DNA from: Tetramitus jugosus
Taxonomy: Eukaryota > Heterolobosea > Eutetramitea > Acrasida > Vahlkampfiidae
Direction of reading: 5' to 3'
Length of the DNA stretch: 64,000 nt
Assembly: GCA_937625935.1 (NCBI GenBank)
Contig: OW569378.1
Span: forward strand, 1-64,000
Under the pieces are notes generated by a model, which saw only the letters and a list, made by a program, of their open reading frames with translations, was not told the origin of the DNA and made no database searches. Within the stretch, counting starts at the first letter, position 1; each line of letters opens with the position of its first letter. A program made the translations under genes and the position numbers. Positions 1-11,065 of the stretch are shown here, piece after piece.

Positions 1-731
1 CCAACCCAAACCAACAACCCAAACCCAAACCCAAACCCAAACCCAAACCCAAACCCAAACCCAAACCCAAACCCAAACCCAAACCCAAACCCAAACCCAA
101 ACCCAAACCCAAACCCAAACCCAAACCCAAACCCAAACCCAAACCCAAACCCAAACCCAAACCCAAACCCAAACCCAAACCCAAACCCAAACCCAAACCC
201 AAACCCAAACCCAAACCCAAACCCAAACCCAAACCCAAACCCAAACCCAAACCCAAACCCAAACCCAAACCCAAACCCAAACCCAAACCCAAACCCAAAC
301 CCAAACCCAAACCCAAACCCAAACCCAAACCCAAACCCAAACCCAAACCCAAACCCAAACCCAAACCCAAACCCAAACCCAAACCCAAACCCAAACCCAA
401 ACCCAAACCCAAACCCAAACCCAAACCCAAACCCAAACCCAAACCCAAACCCAAACCCAAACCCAAACCCAAACCCAAACCCAAACCCAAACCCAAACCC
501 AAACCCAAACCCAAACCCAAACCCAAACCCAAACCCAAACCCAAACCCAAACCCAAACCCAAACCCAAACCCAAACCCAAACCCAAACCCAAACCCAAAC
601 CCAAACCCAAACCCAAACCCAAACCCAAACCCAAACCCAAACCCAAACCCAAACCCAAACCCAAACCCAAACCCAAACCCAAACCCAAACCCAAACCCAA
701 ACCCAAACCCAAACCCAAACCCAAACCCAAA
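1..731. repeat. Telomere, (CCCAAA)n array
   Basis: After a short irregular start (first ~17 bases with CCAAC variants) the sequence is a near-perfect tandem array of the hexamer CCCAAA, about 119 copies, ending abruptly at base 731 in unique sequence. The top strand is C-rich at the left end, so the G-rich strand (TTTGGG) runs toward the end, as expected for a real chromosome terminus. The repeat is not the common TTAGGG or plant TTTAGGG type. Confidence 0.95.
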
Positions 732-1620
732 TTCACTTTCTTTTCAAAAATCAAAAACTTCATCCAAATTCAAAACAAAATCGATCTATCATCTAAAGTC
801 TGATCAAACATGATTAATGAAAGCTCAAATCACTCATTCCATTTCTTTATCCATCTCTTGACTTTCACTCCTTACTCTTTGTCGAAAACGGATATTCTCT
901 CATTCAATGCTCAACATCTGGATGTTTTTGAAGCAATCTAGTGAGTCAATATATGTTGAATGAGTAATTATTCCTACTTCTCTTCAGTTATGATGGGTTG
1001 GGTCTGGGTATTCAACTCTGCATTCAATACAAACACAAAGTTTAGTTGTCACTTTTTGAGAGCTAATCTCTCTCAAAATAACAATTTTTCCCAAAGACTC
1101 TCAGTCTATTTCAATCATAAATCTGAATTGTCACTCAGAAAAAGCTAGTTATCTGGATTTCTGACGGTTTGGATGTGGCCTTTCAACTATAAACACGATT
1201 CAAATTTGAAACTTCACTATTTCACTGTTTTAAAGTATTTTGAATCGAAAAGTCTCAATAATAGATAAAACATCTGATCATACTGTGATTATTTGATAAA
1301 AATTGTCGATTCTATTCAGAAAAACGCAAAATCAAGTCAGTCAAAATTTCAGAAAAATCAAGTCATAAGACATCAAGTCAAAAAATATATTTAGTAGGAA
1401 ATCATGTTAAAAATGATCAAATAATGTCTCAATACTCTGGTCTAAGACAAAGAAATCATGTTTAACATGTACCTCTTATCCCCAGTATAGGATCAAAATC
1501 GTCTACAAGCTATTGCAGTTTTAACACTGTTGCCGATAAAAATCTGTTAAATACAGCACAGATATATCGGCTCTACGAGCCGATAAAGCTCAAATCGAGT
1601 TGAAAACCTCGCCAATCTCT
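732..1620. other. Subtelomeric spacer without recognisable gene
   Basis: AT-rich unique sequence between the telomere and the first coding remnant. Only short open frames are present (for example a 62-codon frame at 960-1148), and none has recognisable protein features. The only structure noticed is a short perfect inverted repeat at 1565-1585. Confidence 0.6.
1565..1585. repeat. Short perfect hairpin
   Basis: TATCGGCTC, a 3-base loop TAC, then GAGCCGATA: a 9-bp perfect inverted repeat in otherwise AT-rich subtelomeric DNA. No T-run follows it, so it is not a terminator. Its function is unknown. Confidence 0.5.
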
Positions 1621-2784
1621 TCACCTCAACCAGATGAAGCTCCTAGAGCAATAAAAAATCTCAAAAAAAAAATTACCATATAAGGAAATCGTTTCCTTAG
1701 GTTGGGGAATCCAGGATGTATCCCCAAACCCAAACCCAACCCATGATTCTTGAATCTTAGAGAAGACCACCAAAACGTCATATGCTTCTTCTTTGTCCGG
1801 CACAGATGAGATTGAGAAAGTAAGGCTTAAGATTCTGTGTGATCGGCTCATGCGTCTTGAGATATAACTTTCTCGCCTCCGGGAACCAAAGTCGAGTATT
1901 GGACAACATGGTAAATAGTTCTTGTTCCGTGATACGGACTCAAAGTTCATTGACCAGAGGATGAAACCTTTTCCAAAAGTATGTCTCCAGAGTAGTAATG
2001 GAAGTAGCAGTATGAGTAGGTCATATCAACGCCTATGCTGTAAAAATGAAGAATATACCCTTCACAGAACTCCAAATGGTAATCAAGAACCGTGAGACCG
2101 ATTCTTCCCAATCCAACAAGTCTATCAATCATCGATCCATGGTGAGGGAATTGAATTGTGAGAGTGGACTTCAGATTGAATAAATCTTGTGATATAGTGC
2201 ATAGCAAAAGAGATTACTTTCTTTTCATGAGCTCTAAAATAACTTATCCCCTGAATGTAGATTGAGGTCCCCGAGATTTTGATACTCACTCAAAACGTCA
2301 AGCATCAAGTTCCTCCTTGGGGACTCGCTTTTTGGTATTCATGATAGATCAACAAGATGACTTACTTCAATTCATGCAGTCTAGCGTTGAATACCTTTTG
2401 ATTTCGAACTGATAGCTCAATCAATTGTCCGTCTTGAACAGTTCGACTCTGACCAAAACGGAGGACAGTATACTCAATTCTCTCACTCACCCACTTTGTA
2501 AAAGATTTTATAGTCTTTGCTTCTAAGTCTACTTCCTTATTCGAGTCTAACTTGTCAATTGATTTTTTTTCATTCCAATAACCATTGTTCCTTTCTACTC
2601 CGTTTGTCGTATTTATTCCAAAAATTTTGTTGCTATCAGCTCTTGTTTTGGTTTCTTGGAGGAGAAAGAAGGTGGAAGCAAAGTGTGTCATCGATTTGAT
2701 GTGTTTTGAATAGTAGATGTAGTTGCGCGTACAAACGTAGATGCACAAAAGTATACAAATCAGAAGATAAACGGCTTTGTTCAC
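1621..2784 (-). pseudogene. Broken gene, unknown membrane-anchored protein
   Basis: Three minus-strand open segments (2784-2362, 2207-1947, 1950-1621) look like parts of one gene, because they are collinear and protein-like in composition. The first starts with a hydrophobic segment of about 16 residues, a likely signal anchor, and ends at a good donor-like GTAAGT near 2362. The second and third overlap in different frames at 1947-1950, so a single-base frameshift or an unrecognised intron separates them. I could not build a clean spliced model: an in-frame TAA lies just upstream of the second segment. The family is not recognised. A subtelomeric pseudogene is the best reading, but an expressed gene with introns is possible. 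Confidence 0.4.
1722..1742. repeat. Interstitial telomere-like repeat
   Basis: A tract of CCCCAAACCCAAACCCAACC, about three telomere-type units, lies 1 kb inside the chromosome end. It falls inside an open minus-strand frame, where it would encode the segment VGFGFG. It may be a relic of telomere healing or simply coding sequence that happens to match. Confidence 0.6.
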
Positions 2785-3822
2785 AAAACTACGTTCACTG
2801 CAACTAAGTAAAGATTGAAATAGAAGAAAAGGAAATCCAATCCAAATCCATCAATCAACATCCAATCAATCACCAACTTTCACGAACAAAATTTTGGGTC
2901 ATTTGAAATTGTGTAATGAATGACAAGTAGGAAACCTGTTGTTGCTACACTACTATCATTTGATTCTTTTGTGTGATACTACAAATTGATGTAACACTGG
3001 AATTGATCTTCACAAAGTTGAATGATTCTAGTTGGTATTGCAGCCAATGGCAATATTTTTTGAGCTAACAAAGGTTGGAAAGTTTCCAATTGTACAATAC
3101 ACCATCATATATTCAGTTCTATCTTTCAAGTAACATTCCACTCCATTATCATTTCTCATTTCTCATTTCCTACCTACAAATCTCAAATACAACAACGCCA
3201 ATACTTTTTCTCGTCGCTTTCCGTTGTGTCATTGACATCCACTCACATGGTGTTGATTTTGAGACGTTGATGTTCTCTGATGCTGTAGGAGAGTGATCAG
3301 GTGAAAGCCTTAGTCAGCCAACGGACAATTTGTATCAATCTCTAAAAATAAAGGCAGGAGAAGAATCGAATTTTTGTTAATTTATTCTAAATCAATTAAC
3401 AAAAAAGAATATTCGCAAAAGAAGAATGATAACCATAGACCAGATATATGTGATAAATTTATTCTTAAGATAAGAAATAATCATCATACAGAGAGAGAGA
3501 AGAGAGTTTACGACCTTTTTTCCAGAATAAGCACAGCAAATGTTTCTCATATTCCAATTTTTAGTGTATTAAAAATGGTTTTACTTAATGGCGAGCCATT
3601 GGATGAGAAATTTCATTGTATTCTTCTGGTCATATGAAGGACGGAGTTTTCTTGAGCTAAAGAGAAGTGATAAAATTAGACAGTGTTACATATTCTCTTT
3701 CAAGTATATTTTTCCATGGCGCCTCTCCCTTCAATGATGATATAAATGCTTCGAATATCGGTCTAGACGTCACCAACAAAAAATTAGCATTGACTCCATT
3801 AGTTATCGATTGAAGACAAAAT
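2785..3822. other. Subtelomeric spacer, no gene recognised
   Basis: About 1 kb without a convincing coding region. Short plus-strand frames at 3075-3296 and 3374-3637 have no recognisable domain and biased, low-information composition. No RNA gene or repeat was seen. Confidence 0.5.
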
Positions 3823-4140
3823 TTGTTGTTAACTACATTGATTTTGGATTACCTCCATCTCCATCGAAATCAAATGAACAAATACATGTACTCAATGTTC
3901 AATTCGGCAGCACCTTTTGCAATGCGAAAATGTTTGATAACAGGAGAGCTAGTCCGATACGCCAGACTTGCGGATAATTTCCAACAATGTGATCAGAGAC
4001 GACTTCGTTTCAGACAAAAACTATTGAATAGAGGCTACACTGCCTCATTTATTTTCTCCAATAACAACTGCTTCACTCTAATAGAGAAGTGCTGTTTGGG
4101 TACGCGAATGCCAGATTGGAAGTACTTTCAACAAAGTTGA
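3823..4140 (+). pseudogene. Reverse-transcriptase tail remnant
   Basis: An open segment of about 105 codons contains, near its middle, the pattern ITGELVRYARLADNFQQC followed about 15 residues later by LNRGYTASFI. A conserved G-E-x-x-R-Y-x-R stretch followed by a basic segment and R-G-Y is typical of the region after the catalytic palm in many eukaryotic retroelement reverse transcriptases. The catalytic motifs themselves are not found upstream, so this is a 5'-truncated, decayed fragment. It is unrelated to the LINEs at 34.5-40.9 kb as far as can be seen by eye. Identification is by pattern memory only. Confidence 0.4.
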
Positions 4141-4280
4141 GCTCCCTGTGTTGGTATTACTGCTCATTGTTACTGTTAGTTTTATGTAGTGATTGGTGTT
4201 GTAGACTGTATCATCCTTTTAAAAGAGAGTAAAAGCGTAACGGTAGCCCATTGATTCCCCCTATATATATTATTTTTTAT

Positions 4281-4920
4281 TTATAAATGGTTGTATGAAG
4301 CAATGGACAAATCACTGAGTCGTTCCTTGATGTTATCCATGATACCCTGAAAATGAGCCGTTTGACACTTGACGAATAAACGAGTTCCATCTTTGATCGA
4401 GTCTTCAGGAACTCCAATCTTCAAAGGCTGATCAGCTGGACGTTTCTCATCGATCCAAATGTGGAGCAAAATCATGAAACAAGCAAACTTGAGATCCTCA
4501 GTCTTGATGCCTTCCATGTTGATGCTCTTTCCTTCAATCTTCTTGAAGACTGTGTAATATCCTCTAGGTTTCAAAGGGTTCTTCTCCTCATCAAGCACCA
4601 AGACCAATACACTCTGGCCAGCATGAACAAGGATATCTTCGTCATATCTTTGATAGAGAGGCTTCTAAACTCTTGGCGGCCAACCATGATGTCCCACAAT
4701 AGAGTAGTTGGCAGATGACAATTGCATATTGAAGTTCACCTCACACTTGGAATGAAGGAACTCAACCCATTGTAGACCTGATCAGCAGAAACAGGACGAG
4801 GATTCGACTTCTTCTTACCAGATCTTGTTCTTTCTGGTCCAGGCTCTGGTTCAGGCTCACATTCGCTCTCAGGCTCAGATCCCTCCGTCTCAGTTACTTC
4901 AGGTTCAATTTCAGGCTGGC
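4281..4920 (-). pseudogene. Decayed gene, unknown acidic/globular protein
   Basis: Reading the minus strand, an acidic Glu-Pro-rich stretch at about 4920-4800 leads into a basic RSGKKK segment. A frame change near 4775 follows, then a globular-looking stretch interrupted by one in-frame TAG near 4665 (…WPPRV*KPLYQRYDED…), and finally an intact tail of about 130 codons ending at 4281 (…ERLSDLSIASYNHL). One frame change plus one stop in otherwise coding-like sequence indicates a pseudogene. The family is not recognised. No ATG start was identified with confidence. Confidence 0.5.
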
Positions 4921-5049
4921 CCTCTATGTGCAGAGAACGAAAAATCCTGTAAGGTGTTTCTGCCAGTTCGTAGGTGACCTGAGGAACAAGGACGCTTTGT
5001 TTGCCCTGTACAGCCTGAGTTCTTTCCCATCAAGAAAGGATCTTTTCTT

Positions 5050-6410
5050 TTGTTCCTGCTAGGTGCACGAATCAACGAGAATTATGCGTACAAGACGGTG
5101 AGAGATGTGTTTACCAACTCTTTGTGTAACCATATCCGTGATCGTCGTCTTGGTGGGGGCCCAAAAGTTGAATATGATTCAATTAAGAAAGTTCTTCGTT
5201 TTCTCTTGCGAAAATTTGGTAACCAAGTGGATAAGGTTCAACCATTGTTGAACTACGATAGAAAAACTTTGCGAGAGAAACTCGACAAGTATGTCTTGGC
5301 AGAGAGTAGAGCTGATGTTTTGTTCAGTTGGTGTCGCTCAAGCACTACCCAATCACTTCGTTCGATCAACAGGATTTAGTCGTGACGACTTCATGCAGAT
5401 TCATCAAGAACTAGAATTTCTCCAAAACAGATTGGTGACTAATAATCAGAAATATTGACATCCATTTAGACATATATCCATTGACGAAATGATGGTAAAG
5501 TTCGAGGTCCATCTAAACATAGTTGTTCGAGCCATCCAAACCCACAAAATGGGGCTTAAAGTTCTACTGCCTGGTGTGTGAAGCGCACTATTTGTACTGG
5601 TTCAAGATGCACAAGAAGAGGGAGGAAGCATAAGATGAAGTTTTGAGAAAGTTGTGCAATTCGGCACTGGATAAACCCTCCCTCAGGATTCTGGACAGTT
5701 TCGTTGTTATTGGGACAATTATTATGGAGGTGACAAGTTGACTTTGGATGTAGTACAGAGAGGTCTTGGTATCACGAGTACAGCCCGTAGCAATCGTACC
5801 ACAAAAACCATTGGTTTGAAACTATCCAGCTTTCAGTGTCATCATCCAACTGTTCATCGATTAACTCGATTATTCGTTTTCTCTTCTTACTACCTCTGCT
5901 TGATTTTTTCTTCTCAAATAATCAATATGATTTTCTTTTTCGACCCAGTTCTTCAAACACTTGGATCTTCTCATCCTTCATGATTTTATACCAATTACCT
6001 CGATGGTAGTGATAAACATCAGTAATAACACTGATCATTGTACCATGTTATAGGAAAAAACTGCATTTCACTGGAATCTTATGGAAATGATTGCATTTTC
6101 CGTTTCCAGGAAGAACAAAAAAGCTCTATCGCGAAAAATAAAACCTCCTCATTGAGGTCGTGTTATTTTATGGCAAACACACATTTCAAAATACAAGATC
6201 ATTGACCGATATGAATTTCTCTGGTCACTCACATTTCAAAATTGGTCGAACGCGTTATGACCTAAGTAGATTCTATCGCAGTGATAAGAGATATTCATAT
6301 CATTATTGGAAAGGTAAACGTTGATCGATGTTGAAATATTATTCACATGTCAGTAGGAGATTGCGGTGCATCAAACGACAATTAATGAAGTTGTATTTTC
6401 CCTGAAATCG
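5050..6410 (+). pseudogene. piggyBac-like transposase remnant
   Basis: Several fragments in different frames match the DDE transposase of piggyBac-type elements, in the right order. About 5385-5455 reads FSRDDFMQIHQELEF. About 5470-5505 reads HISIDEMMVKF, containing the first catalytic Asp of the usual I-D-E-M-x-x-F-x-G-R block. About 5510-5600 reads WGLKFYCLVCEAHYLYWF. About 5705-5800 reads YWDNYYGGDKLTL…STARSNR, matching the D-N-Y-Y block with the second catalytic Asp and the following T-x-R-x-N-R. About 6250-6330 reads YDLSRFYRSDKRYSYHYWKGKR, like the C-terminal helical region. At least two frame changes and two stops separate these, so the gene is dead. Terminal TTAA/inverted repeats were not located. 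The 5050-5380 part could be its N-terminal region or another gene. Confidence 0.7.
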
Positions 6411-6440
6411 ATTTTGGGGGAGTGAAATCGGTATATAGTC

Positions 6441-7835
6441 ATGGGAAGGAAATCACAAGGTTTTCCAAAGTCAGTAAAGGAAACATTGAAAGATGTATTA
6501 GGTAATGAAGGAGAAGGTGAAATTGTTCCATGGTCTCATGATGAAAAGGGCTCCACATTGGATGAAGCATATTTGATTTTACTTGAGGATAAAATACCAC
6601 GTCAATGCCAAATGGGAGCGTCCAGATATTATTTCTTACAGATTCAAAGAAGGAGAGGTGATCTTTTACTCTATTGATGTGTATTCATCACTGTACTTTA
6701 TCTTGTCTGGTAAGGTTATGCTGAGTTTCAGACCTGAAGAGCAGGAAAATAATCCAGATCAGAACACTGAGACTGTTGATGTTTCATCTACAGCAGATCT
6801 GAATGAAACTGATATTCCAGATCTGATGTGTAAGGAATGCAAGGAAATGGGCCAATACGATGTATTTGGTCAAAACTATATGCATCCCATGTCCAACAAA
6901 CCAGTGGTTGCGATCGCCAAGTGTTTGCAGTAATACTCAGACTAGAGGCATCAGATATTGAAGCTATATTGCGCAGAAGGACTGAGTTTCAAGAGGAGTT
7001 TCATGAATTAAACAGAGATGCTGAAGAGATGGATCAATTACTCCATACATCCTATGTGTCCAAATCCAAAAGTTGCATGACTGAACTCGATGATTTGATA
7101 TTATCACCATCAGATAATGATGCCATTGAGAATGGTGATCAAAAAAACACTGATCAATTAGCATCGATCCAAAATGCTGAGCAAATACAAGCAGATGAGA
7201 AAATTGAGGTAACCAAAGAATTGGATGAGATCATAGAAGCTCCATTGGAACATGAAGCTGATCTTCAGATCAAGGATGAAGATGCTTTGCATCACGCTGG
7301 CAAAGACCATTCTGCTGCTATTGCCATCTGGTTGGGTATATTGATAGATGGTATTCCAGAATCGATTGTGATCGGTATCATTGCAGCTGAAAGCCTTGTA
7401 GGTCCTCTGCCTCTAGTCGTTGGTGTATTTTTATCCAACTTTCCAGAAGCTCTCTCCAGTTCTGTATCGCTTCGAAAGGCCAAGATGCATCCCATCAAAA
7501 TATTTCTCATGTGGTTCTCTCTGTGCGTTGCCACTGCAATTGGTAGTGGTATTGGTTCACTTCTATTTTTGGTTTCGCACCACAAACCAGTCAAGTATCT
7601 GATCGAGGGAGTTGCTGCTGGGAGTATGATGACCGTGATCACCAGAACTATGCTTCCAGAGGCCTTTGAGCTTGGTGGTGGCTTGGTTGGTTTGAGTGCT
7701 TTATTTGGATTCCTATCAGCCGTGAGCGTGAAACTGGCATTCCTTCCATTACCCCGGGCCACGATGGGGCCATGTAATTTCAACGTGACAGAGATCTACA
7801 ACACAACAGATTTATTCAGTTTGTTGGATCAATAA
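6441..7835 (+). pseudogene. Cyclic-nucleotide-binding/ZIP metal transporter fusion, frameshifted
   Basis: The start is an ATG at 6441. Residues translated from about 6600-6990 look like a cyclic-nucleotide-binding domain (FKEGEVIFYSIDVYSSLYFILSGKV, then DVFG, then a closing helix ending EAILRRR). An acidic linker follows, then from 7290 a ZIP-family permease half with the metal-binding pattern HAGKDHS, WLGILIDGIPESIVIG and FLSNFPEALSSS, which are the H/N-x-x-P-E transmembrane motifs of ZupT-like transporters. It ends at 7835. Reading leaves frame near 6595 and returns near 6930, so two single-base indels would restore one long frame. That means either a recent pseudogene or two sequence errors. 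Only the C-terminal ZIP helices (about five) are present. If expressed, it would be a nucleotide-sensing zinc/iron transporter, which is an inference. Confidence 0.65.
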
Positions 7836-7922
7836 ACTTGAACCACTGTGGATCGCTGTATTTTGCTCTTATTTTTATGAATACATTGTAAAATGAGTTG
7901 TTGTCAAAGTGTTCTCACCAGT

Positions 7923-8888
7923 TTACAAAGGTGACATGTCTATAGGGAATGCAAATAGAAACACATCTACCAGATCATGATAGTCATTCTTGTTCGTTGG
8001 TTTCTGTAATTCAAACATGGCAGCCAATCCATCCAGACACTCCAAACAATATGCATCATCAAATGGATCATATCCTCCTTCATGTGACATAACACAAATA
8101 TCAAAGTTCAAGTCCTCTGATGTCAATTTCAAGTTGATGAAATCAGATATATCTTGATGGTATTTCGATCCAGTGTATTTCAATACAATATCTGTAGTTG
8201 ATCCAGTTTCTGTTGCAGGAAATCGTATCTCAGCCGTTCGTTTCACTGCAACATTACCAGTGTCATGATTAGTCAATCCACGTTTAATAGTTGATGATTC
8301 GAATCTAACACGACCATATATCTTGTCATATATATCTCGTTTCTGTTGGTCAGACAATTTCAGATTATGAGGGTATTGTATTTTCATACGAGCACTTTGT
8401 GGTCGTGAACCATTCACCCAATCATCCCAGATTAACTTCCATGTCTTATACTTATTTACTAGTTCTAACTTATCAATAGATTTATCCAATAATTGACGCA
8501 AGAGTTTCAATTCTGTTTCACAATGATCTGGTTGATTGCTATCATGCAGATATTGTAGAGCAGATGATAATGAACTTTTAACATGATGAAATACATATCT
8601 AGGATGTTTCTGAAATGCATCTGCAACTGTTTTACATGTCAATTGAAAGTGTGACATTGTACTATGTCCATCCATATTGTTATCAATAACATCCAAATTA
8701 TCATCAAAGTCATACATGAATGAGAATGCCTTCTTTTTAGGTTCTCTTTCTCCCTGCAATGGAATGAAATCAATAATGTTTGAAATGAGTTCTCGTGGCA
8801 GTTCATTGAAACGTGTTGGTTGTCCAGTGGTTATATTGTAAGTAGTACTTGCTTTGTGACTGCTCTTTTGACGTTTGCATTTAGGCAT
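7923..8888 (-). CDS. F-box protein (321 aa)
   Basis: Single open frame from an ATG at 8888. After a basic N-terminus (KCKRQKSSHK) residues ~28-75 carry an F-box-like helix pattern, FNELPRELISNIIDFIPLQ, followed by a serine/cysteine helix (FQLTCKTVADAF), as in F-box proteins that bind Skp1 in SCF ubiquitin ligases. The rest is a mixed, mostly charged region without recognised LRR, WD or Kelch repeats, so the substrate is unknown. It lies tail-to-tail with the ZIP remnant (87-bp gap). A second, broken F-box gene of the same general plan lies immediately upstream on the same strand, suggesting a local F-box cluster. Confidence 0.65.
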   Translation of the reverse strand: MPKCKRQKSSHKASTTYNITTGQPTRFNELPRELISNIIDFIPLQGEREPKKKAFSFMYDFDDNLDVIDNNMDGHSTMSHFQLTCKTVADAFQKHPRYVFHHVKSSLSSALQYLHDSNQPDHCETELKLLRQLLDKSIDKLELVNKYKTWKLIWDDWVNGSRPQSARMKIQYPHNLKLSDQQKRDIYDKIYGRVRFESSTIKRGLTNHDTGNVAVKRTAEIRFPATETGSTTDIVLKYTGSKYHQDISDFINLKLTSEDLNFDICVMSHEGGYDPFDDAYCLECLDGLAAMFELQKPTNKNDYHDLVDVFLFAFPIDMSPL

Positions 8889-9093
8889 AATGTTGATGAT
8901 GGGAAGTTGTGCGTTTGTTGAATACTATTGCGCGCGCAGAATTTCTTCTTGACTCGTTTCAAAACGAAAAATAAATAGAGACACAAACGAAACATGATGA
9001 TCAAGAAGAGCGTGTATAGAAAGTAACAGTATACTTTCAATGATGAACATCTTATCTCAATATTTGGGAGTGTTTTTTCGTTTTCATGGTACA

Positions 9094-9934
9094 CTATTCG
9101 TCATATTGATCCTCCCATAATACAAATCTACGAGACCCACTCACTTTTCTAGCTAATTGATCAATATTCTGACCACGAGCTATTGGATGAATCTCTCCTT
9201 CCAGTGTATCATAATTGAAAACTGAAATCGGAAGAAGTTTCAATGGATAGAACTTTGCTCTATGTGGACCATAAAAATCAGAGTAATTCTTCTTTGAAAT
9301 GTCCAACTCAGTTGTTGACATGGCAGCTTTGCATTTGGTACAATGGACTGTGTGTTTTGTTACACCGTCCTCGACTGTTTCTTCGAACTGTAAGTCACAA
9401 CATTCACTTCCTGTTCCAGTTCTTCTCCAATAACAAAATGTTGGTACGATTCTATGCCAATTTGGAGCACTACAAAGATACGAAGAACAAGCATCCTTCT
9501 GCAATTCAGTTAATTTCTGCTTAAGATCAGCATTTCTATTCATTTTCTCCAAATGATACCAATACATCCTTTCCCAGTATCTCACCAATTCATTCACTCT
9601 AAATTGATGATGGAATGATTCACAATTTTCATCCTTTTTCATGCTCTTCTTCTTATGCTTCTTGTTTCTCCTCATTCTTTGTAATTGTCCCTTGTTCAAT
9701 TCTGTTCCGTTTGACAACTTTCTGGATCAAATCGTTCATTGTTTCTTCTGATAGATGTTGAGCCAAGTCACGAACAAACAATCTATACCAAAGAATGTTC
9801 ATTTCCTTCAATTCATCTCCATCTCCAACAACGGCCGTTTTCCATTGTTGACAAACTTGTCACGCCTTATAAACATCTTTTGGTTCAAGATACAGGAAAA
9901 TATCCTGAAGAGTATCATTAAATAATGTAGCCAT
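9094..9934 (-). pseudogene. F-box protein gene with premature stop and frameshift
   Basis: From an ATG at 9934 the minus strand reads MATLFNDTLQDIFLYLEPKD, a classic F-box start. It meets an in-frame TGA at 9862-9860 and then continues as QVCQQWKTAVVGDGDE and MNILWYRLFVRDL, the usual second half of an F-box plus the W-R/L-F motif. A frame change near 9720-9690 then leads into the long frame that ends at 9094. That frame has a lysine-rich linker (RRNKKHKKKSMKK) and a Cys/His cluster (SSYLC…ECCDLQF…HCTKC). One stop plus one frame change makes this a pseudogene, or a gene with sequence errors. It is next to the intact F-box gene at 7923-8888. Confidence 0.65.
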
Positions 9935-10265
9935 TGTGTGTTGATCCATTATCATTTGTTGCCTCTCAAAACCCCATTTTTATTCTGTCAATCCCAGTTC
10001 AGGATCAGCAAGAACTCGGAAATTGCAAATGAAACAACCTTCCGAAACGACATCTTCCGAAAAAACAACACGTGGTCTGCAGGAATCAACACTTTGTATG
10101 AAACCCTGCCCATATGTGAAAGTGTTTAGGCAGCGACTCATATCAAGCATTCTGAAAAATTTTCAGTTTCATTTCCGTTTTTGGTGTCCGCTGAAACTTG
10201 GTTTGTAGTCGTGTAAGAGCGGACTCCACGAAGGACTTTAGTTTGGTCACTGCTGGGCCCTTCGC

Positions 10266-11065
10266 TTGCACTTTCTTACCCTTGATGGCTACACCACCTT
10301 TTGGTCCCAAAGAAATAACTTGAAGAGCCTCAAAGTAGTTTTTCAAATGTTGTTCATTAGCAACTTTTTGCAGATCAAGGACTTGATCTCAGCGTGTTCA
10401 TTCGTATTGAGTCGCTCAATATCCGAAGCCAATTGCTTCTATTATTTCATGTTGCCTCCGACAGAAGAGATGTTTGAACTCAAGAGACGAGGTAGAGTTC
10501 TTTGCAGAGAATAAGAGACGTAGTCTGTTGGATACTAATCTGTCGCACTTGTCTTTTGAGGTGCTTGTTGGACTGTTGGTGTCAAAGCCAATGAGGTTGT
10601 CAGAGGAGGAAACATCCATTCTTTTCGATTTCTGGAAGGCAGGTGATGTGGAGTCACACGAGTCATTGAGAGAACAATTCATGAATGATATTAAGGAACC
10701 GAGTGTCGAGAGCTTATCGTGGTATGAATCCAAGTTGAAGGATATAACAGAGGAGACCTTTGGAGTGTTCGAAGCTCTTAAATACATAAAGAGAGAGAGC
10801 AGAGTTTTGTGTATCGGATTGGACGCAGGTGGCAAGACCACCTTACTCTATCGATTGAAGTTGGGCGAGAGTGTCACTACAAGTCCAACGATTGGCTTCA
10901 ATGTGGCGCCATTACTTTAGTAATTGTAATGCCATCATAGTTGTAGTGGACAGTAATGATCGTGAACGTTTGAGTGAGCTCAAAGAAGCCGTCGACAATT
11001 ACATCTTAGGTGACAATGAAACATCTGGTCTTCGAATTTTATTCTGGGTGTATGAAGAGGTGTAA
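10266..11065 (+). pseudogene. BTB-BACK-Arf-like GTPase fusion remnant
   Basis: Fragments appear in two frames. 10330-10440 reads VVFQMLFISNFLQIKDLISAC, which matches the last helices of a BTB domain. 10530-10630 reads [20 protein letters not shown]…ETSILFDFW, matching the BACK domain. 10790-10905 is an Arf/Arl GTPase start with the P-loop GLDAGGKTT and the switch-I PTIGFNV. A deletion then removes switch II (the WDVGGQ region is absent). Sequence resumes at about 10905 with [23 protein letters not shown], the following Arf strand and helix. The reading frame changes twice, and the NKxD and SAx motifs are missing. It is clearly decayed. The original domain order BTB-BACK-Arf is inferred from collinearity. 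Confidence 0.6.

Noticed and set aside
1-731. Telomere array considered as an assembly artefact
   Set aside because: C-rich strand orientation at the left end and abrupt transition to unique subtelomeric sequence fit a real telomere.
3075-3637. Two plus-strand open frames of 73 and 87 codons
   Set aside because: Low-complexity composition, no domain, and no continuity with neighbours; chance frames in AT-rich spacer.
8831-9094. Hydrophobic 87-codon minus-strand frame between the two F-box genes
   Set aside because: It overlaps the start of the intact F-box gene in another frame and covers its 5' leader; hydrophobicity reflects T-rich DNA.
10143-10346. 67-codon minus-strand frame opposite the BTB remnant
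   Set aside because: Looks protein-like, but the plus strand here reads into BTB/BACK/Arf in order, which is stronger evidence. It could still be a separate fragment.
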